The notes below the pieces were generated by a model. The model was not told the DNA's origin. It saw only the letters and a list, made by a program, of their open reading frames with translations, and searched no databases. 64,000 nt of DNA, from the NCBI RefSeq assembly GCF_002733835.1, contig NZ_NVWY01000031.1:30936-94935 (forward strand), given 5' to 3'. Shown piece by piece: positions 8,997-17,277 of this stretch (position 1 is its first letter; each line of letters begins with the position of its first letter). This stretch comes from Alcanivorax sp. Its GTDB lineage: Bacteria > Pseudomonadota > Gammaproteobacteria > Pseudomonadales > Alcanivoracaceae. The position numbers and the translations under genes were made by a program.

Positions 8997-10253
8997 ATGT
9001 TCCCGAAATCCATGTCCATCGCCGAGTTTGACCCGGAAATCAAAGCGGCCATCGAGGCCGAAGAGCGTCGTCAGGAAGAGCATATCGAGCTGATTGCGTC
9101 TGAAAACTATGCTTCGCCGAGGGTCATGGAAGCCCAGGGCTCCGTACTGACCAACAAGTACGCCGAAGGCTACCCGGGCAAGCGTTACTACGGCGGTTGC
9201 GAGAACGTGGATGTGGTTGAGCAGCTGGCGATTGATCGCGCCTGTGAGCTGTTCGGCGCCGACTGGGCCAACGTGCAGCCGCATTCCGGTTCCCAGGCCA
9301 ATGGCGCGGTTTACATGGCCATGCTGAAAGCGGGCGACACCGTGCTGGGCATGAGCCTGGACGCGGGTGGTCACCTGACCCACGGCGCCAAGCCGAACTT
9401 CTCCGGCAAGACCTACAATGCCATCCAGTACGGCCTGGACAACGAGACCGGCCTGATCGATTACGAGCAGGTGGCCTCCCTGGCCCGCGAGCACAAGCCG
9501 AAAATGATCGTGGCGGGCTTCTCTGCCTACTCCCAGGTGGTGGACTGGCAGCGTTTCCGTGACATCGCCGACGAAGTGGGCGCGATCCTGCTGGTGGACA
9601 TGGCCCACGTGGCCGGTCTGGTTGCCGCAGGCGTCTACCCCAGCCCGGTGGGTATTGCCGACATCACCACCACTACCACCCACAAAACTCTGGGTGGTCC
9701 CCGTGGCGGCCTGATCATGGGCAAGGCCAACGAAGAGATTCAGAAGAAGATCAACTCTGCCGTGTTCCCCGGTGGCCAGGGTGGCCCACTGGAGCACGTG
9801 ATTGCCGCCAAGGCGATCTGCTTCAAGGAAGCCATGCAGGGGGATTTCAAGGGTTACCAGCAGCAGGTAGTGAAGAACGCCCAGGCCATGGCCGGCGTAT
9901 TCATCGAGCGGGGTTTCGACGTGGTATCCAACGGCACCGAAAACCACCTGTTCCTGCTCAGCCTGATCAAGCAGGACATCACCGGTAAAGATGCCGACGC
10001 CGCCCTGGGCCGCGCCAACATCACCGTGAACAAGAACGCCGTGCCCAACGACCCGCGTTCCCCGTTCGTCACCTCTGGCCTGCGCATCGGCTCCCCGTCC
10101 ATCACCCGTCGTGGTTTTGACGAAGCGGATGCCAAGGCATTGGCTGGCTGGATTTGCGACATCCTCGACAATATGGGCGATGAGTCTGTGATTGAGAGTG
10201 TGAAAGGCAAGGTGAAGGAAATCTGTGCGCGGTTGCCGGTTTATGAGCGGTAG
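8997..10253 (+). CDS. glyA: Serine hydroxymethyltransferase
   Basis: PLP enzyme that interconverts serine and glycine while charging tetrahydrofolate with a one-carbon unit; cytosolic. 418 residues, the normal length. Recognisable blocks: [17 protein letters not shown], the glycine-rich substrate region [15 protein letters not shown], and the PLP lysine in [15 protein letters not shown]. The ATG at 8997 is preceded by CAGG at a suitable distance and gives an N-terminus like that of the E. coli enzyme; an in-frame ATG five codons later is an alternative. In many gammaproteobacteria glyA directly precedes nrdR; here a repeat-bounded cassette separates them. Confidence 0.97.
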   Translation: MFPKSMSIAEFDPEIKAAIEAEERRQEEHIELIASENYASPRVMEAQGSVLTNKYAEGYPGKRYYGGCENVDVVEQLAIDRACELFGADWANVQPHSGSQANGAVYMAMLKAGDTVLGMSLDAGGHLTHGAKPNFSGKTYNAIQYGLDNETGLIDYEQVASLAREHKPKMIVAGFSAYSQVVDWQRFRDIADEVGAILLVDMAHVAGLVAAGVYPSPVGIADITTTTTHKTLGGPRGGLIMGKANEEIQKKINSAVFPGGQGGPLEHVIAAKAICFKEAMQGDFKGYQQQVVKNAQAMAGVFIERGFDVVSNGTENHLFLLSLIKQDITGKDADAALGRANITVNKNAVPNDPRSPFVTSGLRIGSPSITRRGFDEADAKALAGWICDILDNMGDESVIESVKGKVKEICARLPVYER

Positions 10254-10260
10254 AAGATGA

Positions 10261-10290
10261 GTTGACAGTTGACAGTGGATAGTTGACAGC
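10261..10290. repeat. Heptad array GTTGACA, left arm of cassette
   Basis: Tandem 7-mers GTTGACA, GTTGACA, GTGGATA, GTTGACA. The reverse complement recurs at 10694-10725, so the two arrays bracket the four-helix-bundle gene as inverted repeats. Confidence 0.85.
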
Positions 10291-10318
10291 GAAAAGCAAA
10301 CAATACGTAGAGTCACGG

Positions 10319-10675
10319 ATGACGAGAAAGTATGCAGCGCGGGAGAAATCCCGCGCTTTTGCTTTGCGGATGATAAAGGTTTATCAGTATCTGCAAGAGC
10401 AGAAGCGAGAATACATATTAAGTAAGCAATTGCTGCGCAGCGGAACAGCAATTGGAGCCTTGGTCAGGGAAGCAGAGCAGGCCGAGAGTCGTGCAGACTT
10501 CGTGCATAAATTGTCTATCGCTCTGAAAGAGGCTAATGAAACGGAATATTGGCTGGAGTTGTTGATGGAGTCCGGCTATTTGGAGCCTTCGTCTGGTCAG
10601 CCGGTTATGGCTGACGCCAAAGAGTTATTGAAGATATTGACGGCAATTATCAAAACCACCAAAACTCGCAGATAA
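10319..10675 (+). CDS. Four helix bundle protein (S23 / intervening-sequence protein family)
   Basis: 118 residues, all-alpha. The sequence SKQLLRSGTAIGALVREAEQAESRADFVHKL and KEANETEYWLELL is typical of the S23/IVP family, first known from proteins encoded in intervening sequences of 23S rRNA genes and related to the Avd accessory protein of diversity-generating retroelements. The molecular role of stand-alone members is unclear. I chose the ATG at 10319 (MTRKYAAREK); the frame also opens at 10283 inside the left repeat. The gene is more AT-rich than glyA and nrdR, which flank it, and lies between inverted heptad arrays, both signs of insertion into an older gene order. Confidence 0.88.
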   Translation: MTRKYAAREKSRAFALRMIKVYQYLQEQKREYILSKQLLRSGTAIGALVREAEQAESRADFVHKLSIALKEANETEYWLELLMESGYLEPSSGQPVMADAKELLKILTAIIKTTKTRR

Positions 10676-10693
10676 TCGGGTTTCAAGGTTTTA

Positions 10694-10725
10694 GCTGTCA
10701 ATTGTCAACTATCAACTGTCAACTG
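10694..10725. repeat. Heptad array, right arm of cassette
   Basis: 7-mers GCTGTCA, ATTGTCA, ACTATCA, ACTGTCA, ACTGGGG: the inverted counterpart of the array at 10261-10290. Confidence 0.85.
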
Positions 10726-10733
10726 GGGTTCCC

Positions 10734-11228
10734 ATGTACTGCCCGTTTTGCTCCGCCCAGGACACCAAGGTGATCGACTCCCGTCTGGTTGCGGATGGGG
10801 TGCAGATCCGTCGTCGCCGTGAGTGCTTGAGCTGTACCGAGCGCTTTACCACCTTTGAAACAGCAGAGCTGGTGATGCCGCGCCTGGTGAAAACCGATGG
10901 CACCCGCCAGCCGTTCGATGAGGCCAAGCTGCGTGCGGGCATGCTGCGGGCGCTGGAGAAACGGCCGGTGAGCATGGAAGACCTGGAAGCCGCAATCAGC
11001 CGGATTTGTCACCGTCTGCGTGCCACCGGCGAACGGGAGCTGCCGGCCCGGGAGTTGGGCGAGTTTGTCATGGAAGAGCTGCAACAGTTGGACGATGTGG
11101 CCTATGTGCGTTTTGCGTCGGTGTACCGCAGCTTCCAGGACATTTCCGAGTTTTCCGCTGAAGTGGACCGCCTGAAAAAAGCCGGTGGTAAGTTGGGAGA
11201 CACGTTGGACGAGCCGAAAGAGTCGTGA
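10734..11228 (+). CDS. nrdR: Transcriptional repressor NrdR
   Basis: Nucleotide-sensing repressor of ribonucleotide reductase genes that binds NrdR boxes. 164 residues. The N-terminal zinc ribbon has CPFC and CLSC pairs ([15 protein letters not shown]...[17 protein letters not shown]), followed by an ATP-cone domain ([19 protein letters not shown]...). The stop codon overlaps the GTG start of ribD by 4 bases, implying translational coupling. The ATG lies only 8 bases after the right cassette repeat, so the insertion may have replaced the original upstream signals. Confidence 0.96.
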   Translation: MYCPFCSAQDTKVIDSRLVADGVQIRRRRECLSCTERFTTFETAELVMPRLVKTDGTRQPFDEAKLRAGMLRALEKRPVSMEDLEAAISRICHRLRATGERELPARELGEFVMEELQQLDDVAYVRFASVYRSFQDISEFSAEVDRLKKAGGKLGDTLDEPKES

Positions 11229-12373
11229 GCTTTTCTGCTGCCGACCATCAGTCTATGAGCCGGGCGCTGCAACTGGCGCGCCAAGGCCTCTACACCACGG
11301 ACCCTAACCCACGAGTGGGGTGTGTGCTGGTGCGTGATGGCGCCGTGGTCGGTGAGGGCTTTCATGCCCGGGCCGGCGAGCCCCATGCCGAGCGTCATGC
11401 GCTGGCGGCGGCTGGCGATCGGGCTCAGGGAGCCACGGCCTATGTCACTCTGGAACCTTGCTCCCATACCGGGCGTACCGGCCCCTGCGCGGATGCGCTG
11501 GTGGACGCCGGGGTGGCGAGGGTTGTTGCGGCCATGGAGGACCCCAATCCCCAGGTGGCGGGGCAGGGGCTGCAACGGCTGGCGGATGCCGGCATTGCGG
11601 TGGCGTCGGGATTGCTGGAAACGCAGGCCCGGGAATTGAATCCGGGGTTCATTGCCCGGATGACCCGGCAGCGACCTTATATTCGCATCAAGATTGCCGC
11701 CAGTGTGGATGGCCGCACGGCCATGGCTAGTGGGGAGTCCCAGTGGATCACCGGCCCGGCGGCGCGGGAAGATGTGCAGCGCCTGCGGGCCCGCAGTTCA
11801 GCGGTGGTCACCGGTGTGGGGACGGTGCTGGCGGATCGGCCTTCCTATACGGTACGCCCGGCGCAATGGACCCTGGCGGACTATCACGGCAAGCCGGGAG
11901 ACCATAATCAGACGGGCCGTGACTGGGTGCGCCAGCCGTTGCGAGTGATTCTGGACAGAACCCTGCGCACGCCGCCGGATGTGCCGGTGGTCAGTGCGCC
12001 GGGGCATTGCCTGCTGGTGGCTGGGGAACAGCACCCGGGGCGCCAGAATGCGCTGGAATCCGCCGGAGCTGAGGTCATGCACTTGCCGGCCTCTGGCTCC
12101 GGGATCGACCTGCAGCAGTTGCTAATCGAATTGAACCGGCGCGAATGTAATGAAGTGCTGGTAGAATGTGGCGCCACGCTGGCCGGTGCGTTTGTTCGTG
12201 AGGGCCTGTTCGACGAAATTCTCGTCTATATGGCACCGGCCCTGTTGGGCTCGTCAGCCCGGCCGTTACTGGGGCTGCCGCAGTTGGCCAGCATGAGCGA
12301 GAAGGTGGCGTTGCGTTGGCAGGATGTGCGCCAGATTGGCGATGATCTGCGTTTGACGCTGGTTCCGGCGTAA
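11225..12373 (+). CDS. ribD: Bifunctional riboflavin deaminase/reductase RibD
   Basis: Carries out the deaminase and reductase steps of riboflavin synthesis after GTP cyclohydrolase II. 382 residues. Residues 1-145 form the zinc deaminase domain with HAERHAL and [11 protein letters not shown] supplying zinc ligands and the catalytic Glu. The C-terminal half is the DHFR-like reductase ([23 protein letters not shown]). GTG start overlapping the nrdR stop. The next gene of the pathway, ribE, follows after a 200-base gap occupied by an inverted heptad repeat. Confidence 0.96.
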   Translation: MSFSAADHQSMSRALQLARQGLYTTDPNPRVGCVLVRDGAVVGEGFHARAGEPHAERHALAAAGDRAQGATAYVTLEPCSHTGRTGPCADALVDAGVARVVAAMEDPNPQVAGQGLQRLADAGIAVASGLLETQARELNPGFIARMTRQRPYIRIKIAASVDGRTAMASGESQWITGPAAREDVQRLRARSSAVVTGVGTVLADRPSYTVRPAQWTLADYHGKPGDHNQTGRDWVRQPLRVILDRTLRTPPDVPVVSAPGHCLLVAGEQHPGRQNALESAGAEVMHLPASGSGIDLQQLLIELNRRECNEVLVECGATLAGAFVREGLFDEILVYMAPALLGSSARPLLGLPQLASMSEKVALRWQDVRQIGDDLRLTLVPA

Positions 12374-12375
12374 TG

Positions 12376-12404
12376 AGTTTAAAGTTCAAAGTTGAAAGTT
12401 AAAA
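12376..12404. repeat. Heptad array AAAGTTC, left arm
   Basis: AAAGTTC, AAAGTTG, AAAGTTA in tandem directly after the ribD stop. Inverted copy at 12498-12526. Confidence 0.8.
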
Positions 12405-12497
12405 CGCAGATGAGGGCGGTGCGAGGTTGAGTGGTTGGCGTCGCGATTACCGGTGAACGCGGGCGCGGAACGGACAACAGGCAAGGCTCTGCCCGCG

Positions 12498-12526
12498 CTT
12501 TTCAACTTTGAACTTTAAACTTTCGA
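12498..12526. repeat. Heptad array, right arm in ribD-ribE gap
   Basis: CTTTTCAACTTTGAACTTTAAACTTTCG, complementary to the array at 12376-12404 over more than 20 bases. The roughly 90-base segment between the arms is GC-rich and has no gene. Confidence 0.8.
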
Positions 12527-12574
12527 CTCAATACCGACGTGTCTGGTCTGCGAGCCTGACGCAGGAGAGTTTAC

Positions 12575-13240
12575 ATGTTTACCGGCATTATCGAATCCAT
12601 GGGCAAGGTGGCCGCCATGACCCCGAAAGGCGGCGATGTGACCTTGCTGATCAAGAGCGAAGGGCTGGACTTTTCCGATGTGCAGCTGGGCGACTCCATC
12701 GCAGTGAACGGCGTATGCCTTACCGCCACCGCGTTGCCTGGTGGTGCCTTTGAGGCGGATGTATCCGGGGAAACGCTGTCGCTGACCTCGCTGGCGCAAA
12801 TCAGCGTGGGCAGCACGGTGAACCTGGAAAAAGCCCTGACTCCGTCCTCCCGACTGGGTGGCCACCTGGTCAGCGGTCATGTGGATGGCCTGGGCAAGAT
12901 TGTCGAGATGAAGCAGGATGCCCGTTCGGTGCGTATCGATATCGAGGCACCGGCGGAGTTGGCCAAGTACATTGCCCACAAGGGTTCAATCACCGTCGAT
13001 GGCATCAGCCTGACGGTGAACAGTGTGGCCGGAGCGGTGTTTTCCCTGAACATTATTCCGCACACCCAGGAGGTCACCACCATCGGCCAATGGCAGGTGG
13101 GGACGCCAGTGAACCTGGAAGTTGATATCATAGCCCGCTATCTGGAACGTCTGCTCCTGGGAGAGAAGGCCGCCGAGCCCACTTCCGAGGGGATTTCCAT
13201 GGCGTTCCTGGCGGAAAACGGGTTTATCAAAGGCGTCTGA
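12575..13240 (+). CDS. ribE: Riboflavin synthase, alpha subunit
   Basis: Dismutates two 6,7-dimethyl-8-ribityllumazine molecules to riboflavin. 221 residues with the expected internal duplication of two lumazine-binding barrels: MFTGIIESMG...GDSIAVNGVCLT in the first and LVSGHVDGLG...GSITVDGISLTVN in the second. A strong Shine-Dalgarno (AGGAGAG) precedes the ATG. No FMN-riboswitch core is visible upstream of this gene or of ribBX, so FMN feedback through that element is not supported here. Confidence 0.96.
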   Translation: MFTGIIESMGKVAAMTPKGGDVTLLIKSEGLDFSDVQLGDSIAVNGVCLTATALPGGAFEADVSGETLSLTSLAQISVGSTVNLEKALTPSSRLGGHLVSGHVDGLGKIVEMKQDARSVRIDIEAPAELAKYIAHKGSITVDGISLTVNSVAGAVFSLNIIPHTQEVTTIGQWQVGTPVNLEVDIIARYLERLLLGEKAAEPTSEGISMAFLAENGFIKGV

Positions 13241-13264
13241 CGTCAGACGTCGGACGTCAGACGC
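13235..13264. repeat. Heptad array GACGTCA overlapping the ribE stop
   Basis: GACGTCA, GACGTCG, GACGTCA, GACGCAA in tandem; the first unit includes the TGA stop of ribE. Self-complementary (GACGTC), so it can fold on itself. Confidence 0.8.
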
Positions 13265-13335
13265 AAGGCCGGCTGGCAGAAAGTCTGCGGCGGCGGTGCG
13301 TTATTGACCGCAGATGAATTGAAGGCAGCAATTGT

Positions 13336-14445
13336 ATGCAACTCAACAGTATTGAAGAACTGATCGAAGATATCCGTCAGGGAAAGATGGTTATTCTGAT
13401 GGACGATGAGGACAGGGAGAACGAAGGCGACCTGGTGATGGCGGCGGAGCATGTGACTGCTGAAGCCATCAACTTCATGGCCAAGTACGGCCGTGGCCTG
13501 ATCTGCATGCCCATGTCCCGCGAGCGCTGTGAGTTGCTGGATCTGCCGTTGATGGTGCAGAGCAATGGCAGTGGTTTTGGCACCAAGTTCACGGTGTCTA
13601 TTGAAGCCCGCGAAGGGGTGACCACCGGGATCTCTGCCGCCGACCGTGCCCGCACCGTGCAGGCGGCCGTAGCCCGCAATGCCCGCGCCTATGACATTGT
13701 TCAGCCGGGTCACATCTTCCCGCTGATGGCGGAGCCGGGTGGCGTGCTGCGCCGTGCCGGTCACACCGAAGCGTCCTGCGATCTGGCGGCGCTGGCCGGT
13801 TGTGAGCCGTCCGGGGTGATCTGCGAAGTGATGAATGAAGATGGCTCCATGGCGCGCCGGGAAGACCTGGAAGTGTTTGCTGCAGAGCACGACTTGAAGA
13901 TCGGCACCATCGCCGACCTGATCCAGTATCGCGCCCTGAACGAACAGACCATCGAGCAGGTGTCTGACCACGAGCTGGATACCTGGTACGGCGATTTTCG
14001 CCTGGTGGCGTTCCGAGACACCGTGGACGGCTTGACCCACGTGGCGCTGGTGAAAGGCGAGATCAGTGAAGACGAAGAGGTCACGGTACGGGTGCATCAG
14101 GTGGACCCGCTGCGTGATCTGATGAGCGCCAAGATGAATGGCCGCACCGGCTGGAACATGCACCGGGTGCTGGAAACGGTTTCCCAGTCGGATGCCGGGG
14201 TGGTGATTATTCTGGGCCAGGATTACGCCTCCAACGATATCGTCGAGCGCCTGGATGCTTTCTTCGGCGGCACCGCTGGCAAGCCCAAGGGCGAGTCCCG
14301 TGCGTACCGCAACATCGGCACCGGTTCCCAGATTCTGAAGGCACTGGGCGTGCGCAAAATGCGCCTGCTCAGCTCCCCGATGAAATTCAACGCGTTGAGT
14401 GGTTTCGACCTGGAAATCACCGAGTACGTGGACGCGGATAGTTGA
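13336..14445 (+). CDS. ribB: 3,4-dihydroxy-2-butanone-4-phosphate synthase with degenerate GTP cyclohydrolase II domain (RibBX type)
   Basis: The N-terminal half (to about residue 205) is an intact DHBP synthase: [27 protein letters not shown]-like region [24 protein letters not shown], and [15 protein letters not shown]. It makes the four-carbon unit for lumazine from ribulose 5-phosphate. The C-terminal half aligns in outline with RibA ([29 protein letters not shown]) but has no cysteine at all, whereas active GTP cyclohydrolase II needs three zinc-binding cysteines. This matches the RibBX variant described for Proteobacteria. A true GTP cyclohydrolase II must be encoded elsewhere. 369 residues; sits between ribE and ribH. 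Confidence 0.93.
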   Translation: MQLNSIEELIEDIRQGKMVILMDDEDRENEGDLVMAAEHVTAEAINFMAKYGRGLICMPMSRERCELLDLPLMVQSNGSGFGTKFTVSIEAREGVTTGISAADRARTVQAAVARNARAYDIVQPGHIFPLMAEPGGVLRRAGHTEASCDLAALAGCEPSGVICEVMNEDGSMARREDLEVFAAEHDLKIGTIADLIQYRALNEQTIEQVSDHELDTWYGDFRLVAFRDTVDGLTHVALVKGEISEDEEVTVRVHQVDPLRDLMSAKMNGRTGWNMHRVLETVSQSDAGVVIILGQDYASNDIVERLDAFFGGTAGKPKGESRAYRNIGTGSQILKALGVRKMRLLSSPMKFNALSGFDLEITEYVDADS

Positions 14446-14449
14446 ATGA

Positions 14450-14487
14450 GACGCCCGATGCCTGACGCCTCAGGCCTGATGCTTGCG
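14450..14487. repeat. Heptad array GACGCCC/GATGCCT
   Basis: GACGCCC, GATGCCT, GACGCCT, CAGGCCT, GATGCTT: degenerate 7-bp units starting 5 bases after the ribBX stop codon. Confidence 0.75.
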
Positions 14488-14587
14488 ATTTTAGCGTTGG
14501 GCATTGGGCTTTCGGCGTCAAGCAGCTAATCGAAACCACTGGACGCTCCTGCCTTGCCAGGTGCGACCAATGATCAGGACAAGACAC

Positions 14588-15058
14588 ATGCAAAACATCA
14601 AGACTCTCGAAGGTACTCTGAGCAACGTGGGTGGCCGTTACGGTATCGTGGTGGCGCGCTTTAACAGCTTTGTGGTGGAAGCCCTGCTGGACGGTGCCGT
14701 GGATGCGCTGGTGCGTCACGGGGTGAGCCGTGACGATATCGAAATCATCCGTGTACCCGGTGCCTGGGAAATGCCGGTGGCGGTGAAAAAGGTCATCGAG
14801 AAGCGTAGCTATGACGCGGTGATTGCGCTGGGCGCGGTGATCCGTGGTGGCACTGCCCACTTTGAGTTCGTGGCCGGCGAAGCCGCCAAGGGCATTGCCT
14901 CGGTTCAGAACAGCACCGGTACCCCGGTGGCGTTCGGCGTGCTGACCGTGGACACCATTGAGCAGGCCATCGAACGCTCCGGCACCAAGGCCGGTAACAA
15001 GGGGGCGGAAGCCGCCCTGTGCGCACTGGAAATGGTGTCGCTGTTTAAAGCCCTGTAA
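14588..15058 (+). CDS. ribH: 6,7-dimethyl-8-ribityllumazine synthase
   Basis: Condenses the ribD-pathway pyrimidine with the ribBX product to give lumazine, the substrate of ribE; forms capsid-like oligomers. 156 residues with family motifs [26 protein letters not shown] and [14 protein letters not shown]. The ATG at 14588 starts MQNIKTLEG as in relatives; the longer open frame from 14504 is not conserved-looking and runs back towards the repeat array. nusB follows after 60 bases, the usual gammaproteobacterial arrangement. Confidence 0.96.
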   Translation: MQNIKTLEGTLSNVGGRYGIVVARFNSFVVEALLDGAVDALVRHGVSRDDIEIIRVPGAWEMPVAVKKVIEKRSYDAVIALGAVIRGGTAHFEFVAGEAAKGIASVQNSTGTPVAFGVLTVDTIEQAIERSGTKAGNKGAEAALCALEMVSLFKAL

Positions 15059-15118
15059 TTCCAGGGGCGCGGCGCTGGGCGCAGGCGCCCGGCATCGTTT
15101 TCCGTTATCTGAGGTCGC

Positions 15119-15571
15119 ATGAACAATCCATCTACACCCAGTGCCCGTCGCAAGGCGCGTCGTTTCACCCTTCAGGCGCTGTACCAGTGGCAGCTGGCCG
15201 GTGCTGCCGTGAGCGACATTGAAGCCCAGTTTCTGGCGAATCAGGATTTTGCCAAGGTGGACCGTGAATACTTTCATGATCTGCTGCACGGGGTGCTGGG
15301 CCAGGTGAAAGCGCTGGACGAGCAGCTCACGCCCTATCTGGATCGGCGTGTGGAAGAGCTGTCCCAGGTGGAAAAAGCGATTCTGCGACTCGGCGCCTTC
15401 GAGTTGAAGGAACGCCAGGATGTGCCTTACCGGGTGGTGATCAACGAAGGCATTGAACTGGCCAAGGTGTTTGGCGCAGAAGATTCCTTCAAGTACGTGA
15501 ATGGGGTGCTCGACAAGCTGGCGCGCCAGTTGCGTTATGCGGAAGCGTCGGAACGCCGCCCCCGTGACTGA
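15119..15571 (+). CDS. nusB: Transcription antitermination factor NusB
   Basis: RNA-binding partner of NusE/S10 in rRNA antitermination complexes. 150 residues, all-helical, starting [23 protein letters not shown] and containing the typical [26 protein letters not shown] and [13 protein letters not shown] segments. A GAGG Shine-Dalgarno precedes the ATG. Downstream thiL starts about 60 bases after the stop, giving the common ribH-nusB-thiL-pgpA series. Confidence 0.96.
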   Translation: MNNPSTPSARRKARRFTLQALYQWQLAGAAVSDIEAQFLANQDFAKVDREYFHDLLHGVLGQVKALDEQLTPYLDRRVEELSQVEKAILRLGAFELKERQDVPYRVVINEGIELAKVFGAEDSFKYVNGVLDKLARQLRYAEASERRPRD

Positions 15572-15633
15572 TACCCGCTGCTAGCGTTGGCCTGCCCGTG
15601 CGTTCTGCGGGCAAGCCGCGTTATGCTTCTGCC

Positions 15634-16605
15634 ATGACTGATCCTGCCGACTTCTCTCAATCGCCGCCGCAACCGTCAGTGTCTGGCTCCCTGGACGAAT
15701 TCTCCCTGATCCGGCGTTATTTTCACCATCGTCAGGGGGGCTCCGTGGTGTTGGGCCCCGGTGACGATGGCGCCTTGTTGACCCCTCCCGCCGACCAGCA
15801 ACTGGTAATGACTCAGGATACCAGTCTGGTCGACCGTCACTTTCCCGCTGATATGGCCCCGGCCGATGTGGGCTATCGCTGCCTGGCGGTGAATATTTCG
15901 GATCTGGCGGCCATGGGGGCGACACCGCTCTGGTTTTTGCTCTCCCTGACACTCCCGGAGGTGGAGGCAGACTGGTTGGCAGGCTTTTCCCGGGGGCTGT
16001 TTGAGCTGGCCGACCAGGCTGGGATTAGCCTGGTTGGAGGGGATATCACCCGTGGTCCCCTGTCGGTCTCGATCCAGGCTACCGGGGCCGTGCCTCCGGG
16101 GCTGGCGTTGCGTCGTGATGGTGCCCGTGCGGGGGATCAGATCTGTGTAGGCGGCGTGACGGGGGCCGGCTTGCTTGGGCTGGAGCAGTGGCAGGCCGGG
16201 CAGCGTCACGGCCCTGCCGTGGGCCATTTCCGTCGGCCCCGTCCGCAGTGGGAGCTGGGTATGGCGCTACGTGGTCAGGCCAGTGCCTGCATCGATATTT
16301 CTGACGGTGTGCTGGCGGATCTGAACCATATCCTGCAGGCGTCGGGTGAGCTGGGTGCCTGCCTGGACGAGGCGGCGCTGCCGGATGATCCATCTGTGCT
16401 GGCCGGGTGTAGCGTCGATAAGCAGAGAGCCTTGCAGCTGCAGGGCGGTGATGACTATCTGCTATTGTTTACCTTGCCGCCATCAAAACCGGTTCCGCAG
16501 GGCAGTTATTGCCTGGGTCGAATCGAGGCGCAACCCGGTATGCGTTTACGCCAGCGCGATGGGGCGGTGCGTACTCTGACCGTTACTGGCTGGCAGCATT
16601 TTTGA
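15634..16605 (+). CDS. thiL: Thiamine-monophosphate kinase
   Basis: Phosphorylates thiamine monophosphate to the active coenzyme thiamine diphosphate. About 323 residues. Motifs: LDEFSLIRRYF at the N-terminus, LGPGDDGALL (Mg-ATP site), NISDLAAMGATPLW, GGDITRGPL, CIDISDGVLADL and GGDDYLLLF. The first ATG is at 15634; a GTG at 15598 would add 12 residues, and neither start has a clear Shine-Dalgarno. A heptad array and pgpA follow. Confidence 0.93.
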   Translation: MTDPADFSQSPPQPSVSGSLDEFSLIRRYFHHRQGGSVVLGPGDDGALLTPPADQQLVMTQDTSLVDRHFPADMAPADVGYRCLAVNISDLAAMGATPLWFLLSLTLPEVEADWLAGFSRGLFELADQAGISLVGGDITRGPLSVSIQATGAVPPGLALRRDGARAGDQICVGGVTGAGLLGLEQWQAGQRHGPAVGHFRRPRPQWELGMALRGQASACIDISDGVLADLNHILQASGELGACLDEAALPDDPSVLAGCSVDKQRALQLQGGDDYLLLFTLPPSKPVPQGSYCLGRIEAQPGMRLRQRDGAVRTLTVTGWQHF

Positions 16606-16610
16606 CAAGA

Positions 16611-16646
16611 GACGCCTGCAAGCAAGACGCAACATGGCTGCACGCT
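16611..16646. repeat. Heptad array between thiL and pgpA
   Basis: GACGCCT, GCAAGCA, AGACGCA and further degenerate units, beginning just after the thiL stop. Confidence 0.6.
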
Positions 16647-16698
16647 AAACCCTACAAAATCCAAAGAGATTGCCGAGACCGAGCCCGCGAGGAATAAC

Positions 16699-17184
16699 AT
16701 GGAATTTCAACGCCCCAGTATGCGTAACCCGGTGCACTTCCTGGCCTTCGGCTTCGGGTCCGGGCTGGCGCCTATTGCGCCGGGTACCTTTGGTACGGTG
16801 GCGGCCATGCCGATCTGGTGGTTGTGTGCCCAGCTGCCCCTGTGGGGGTATCTGGCGGTGACTGCAGCGGTGATCGCCGTGGGGCCCTACCTGTGCGGGA
16901 AGACCTCCGATGATATGCATGTGCATGATCACCCGGGCATTGTCTGGGATGAAATCGCGGGCCTGCTGATCACCATGATTGCCGTGCCGATCACACCCTG
17001 GGGGGCGCTGGCCGGGTTTGTGGCGTTCCGGGTGTTCGACATTATCAAGCCCTGGCCTATTGGCTGGCTGGACCGGCGGGTGGCCGGAGGCCTGGGAATC
17101 ATGGTCGATGACTTGCTGGCAGGGGTTTATGCCGCGGTCGTGGTGCAATTACTGATCTGGCAATTTCCTGCCATATTTACCTGA
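16699..17184 (+). CDS. pgpA: Phosphatidylglycerophosphatase A
   Basis: Integral membrane enzyme that dephosphorylates phosphatidylglycerophosphate to phosphatidylglycerol. 161 residues with about four membrane segments. Conserved features include GSGLAPIAPGTFGTVAA near the N-terminus, HDHPGIVWDEIAGLLI with catalytic acidic residues, and FRVFDIIKPWPIGWLDR...GLGIMVDDLLAG. AGGAA lies 6 bases before the ATG. Last gene of the nusB-thiL-pgpA series. Confidence 0.95.
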   Translation: MEFQRPSMRNPVHFLAFGFGSGLAPIAPGTFGTVAAMPIWWLCAQLPLWGYLAVTAAVIAVGPYLCGKTSDDMHVHDHPGIVWDEIAGLLITMIAVPITPWGALAGFVAFRVFDIIKPWPIGWLDRRVAGGLGIMVDDLLAGVYAAVVVQLLIWQFPAIFT

Positions 17185-17277
17185 TATCGTTTTGTCACTA
17201 CCGCTGGAGCCAAAGGAATGGCGCTCCTGAAGGTTAACTTTTAACCTGCAGGAAGATTCATTCGCAAAGGACTTGCA

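Noticed and set aside
8886..10451. 521-codon minus-strand open frame opposite glyA
   Set aside because: His/Gly/Val-rich antisense translation with no family resemblance; glyA on the plus strand is unambiguous.
13235..13335. FMN riboswitch upstream of ribBX
   Set aside because: The conserved FMN-element core is absent; the segment is mostly a heptad array.
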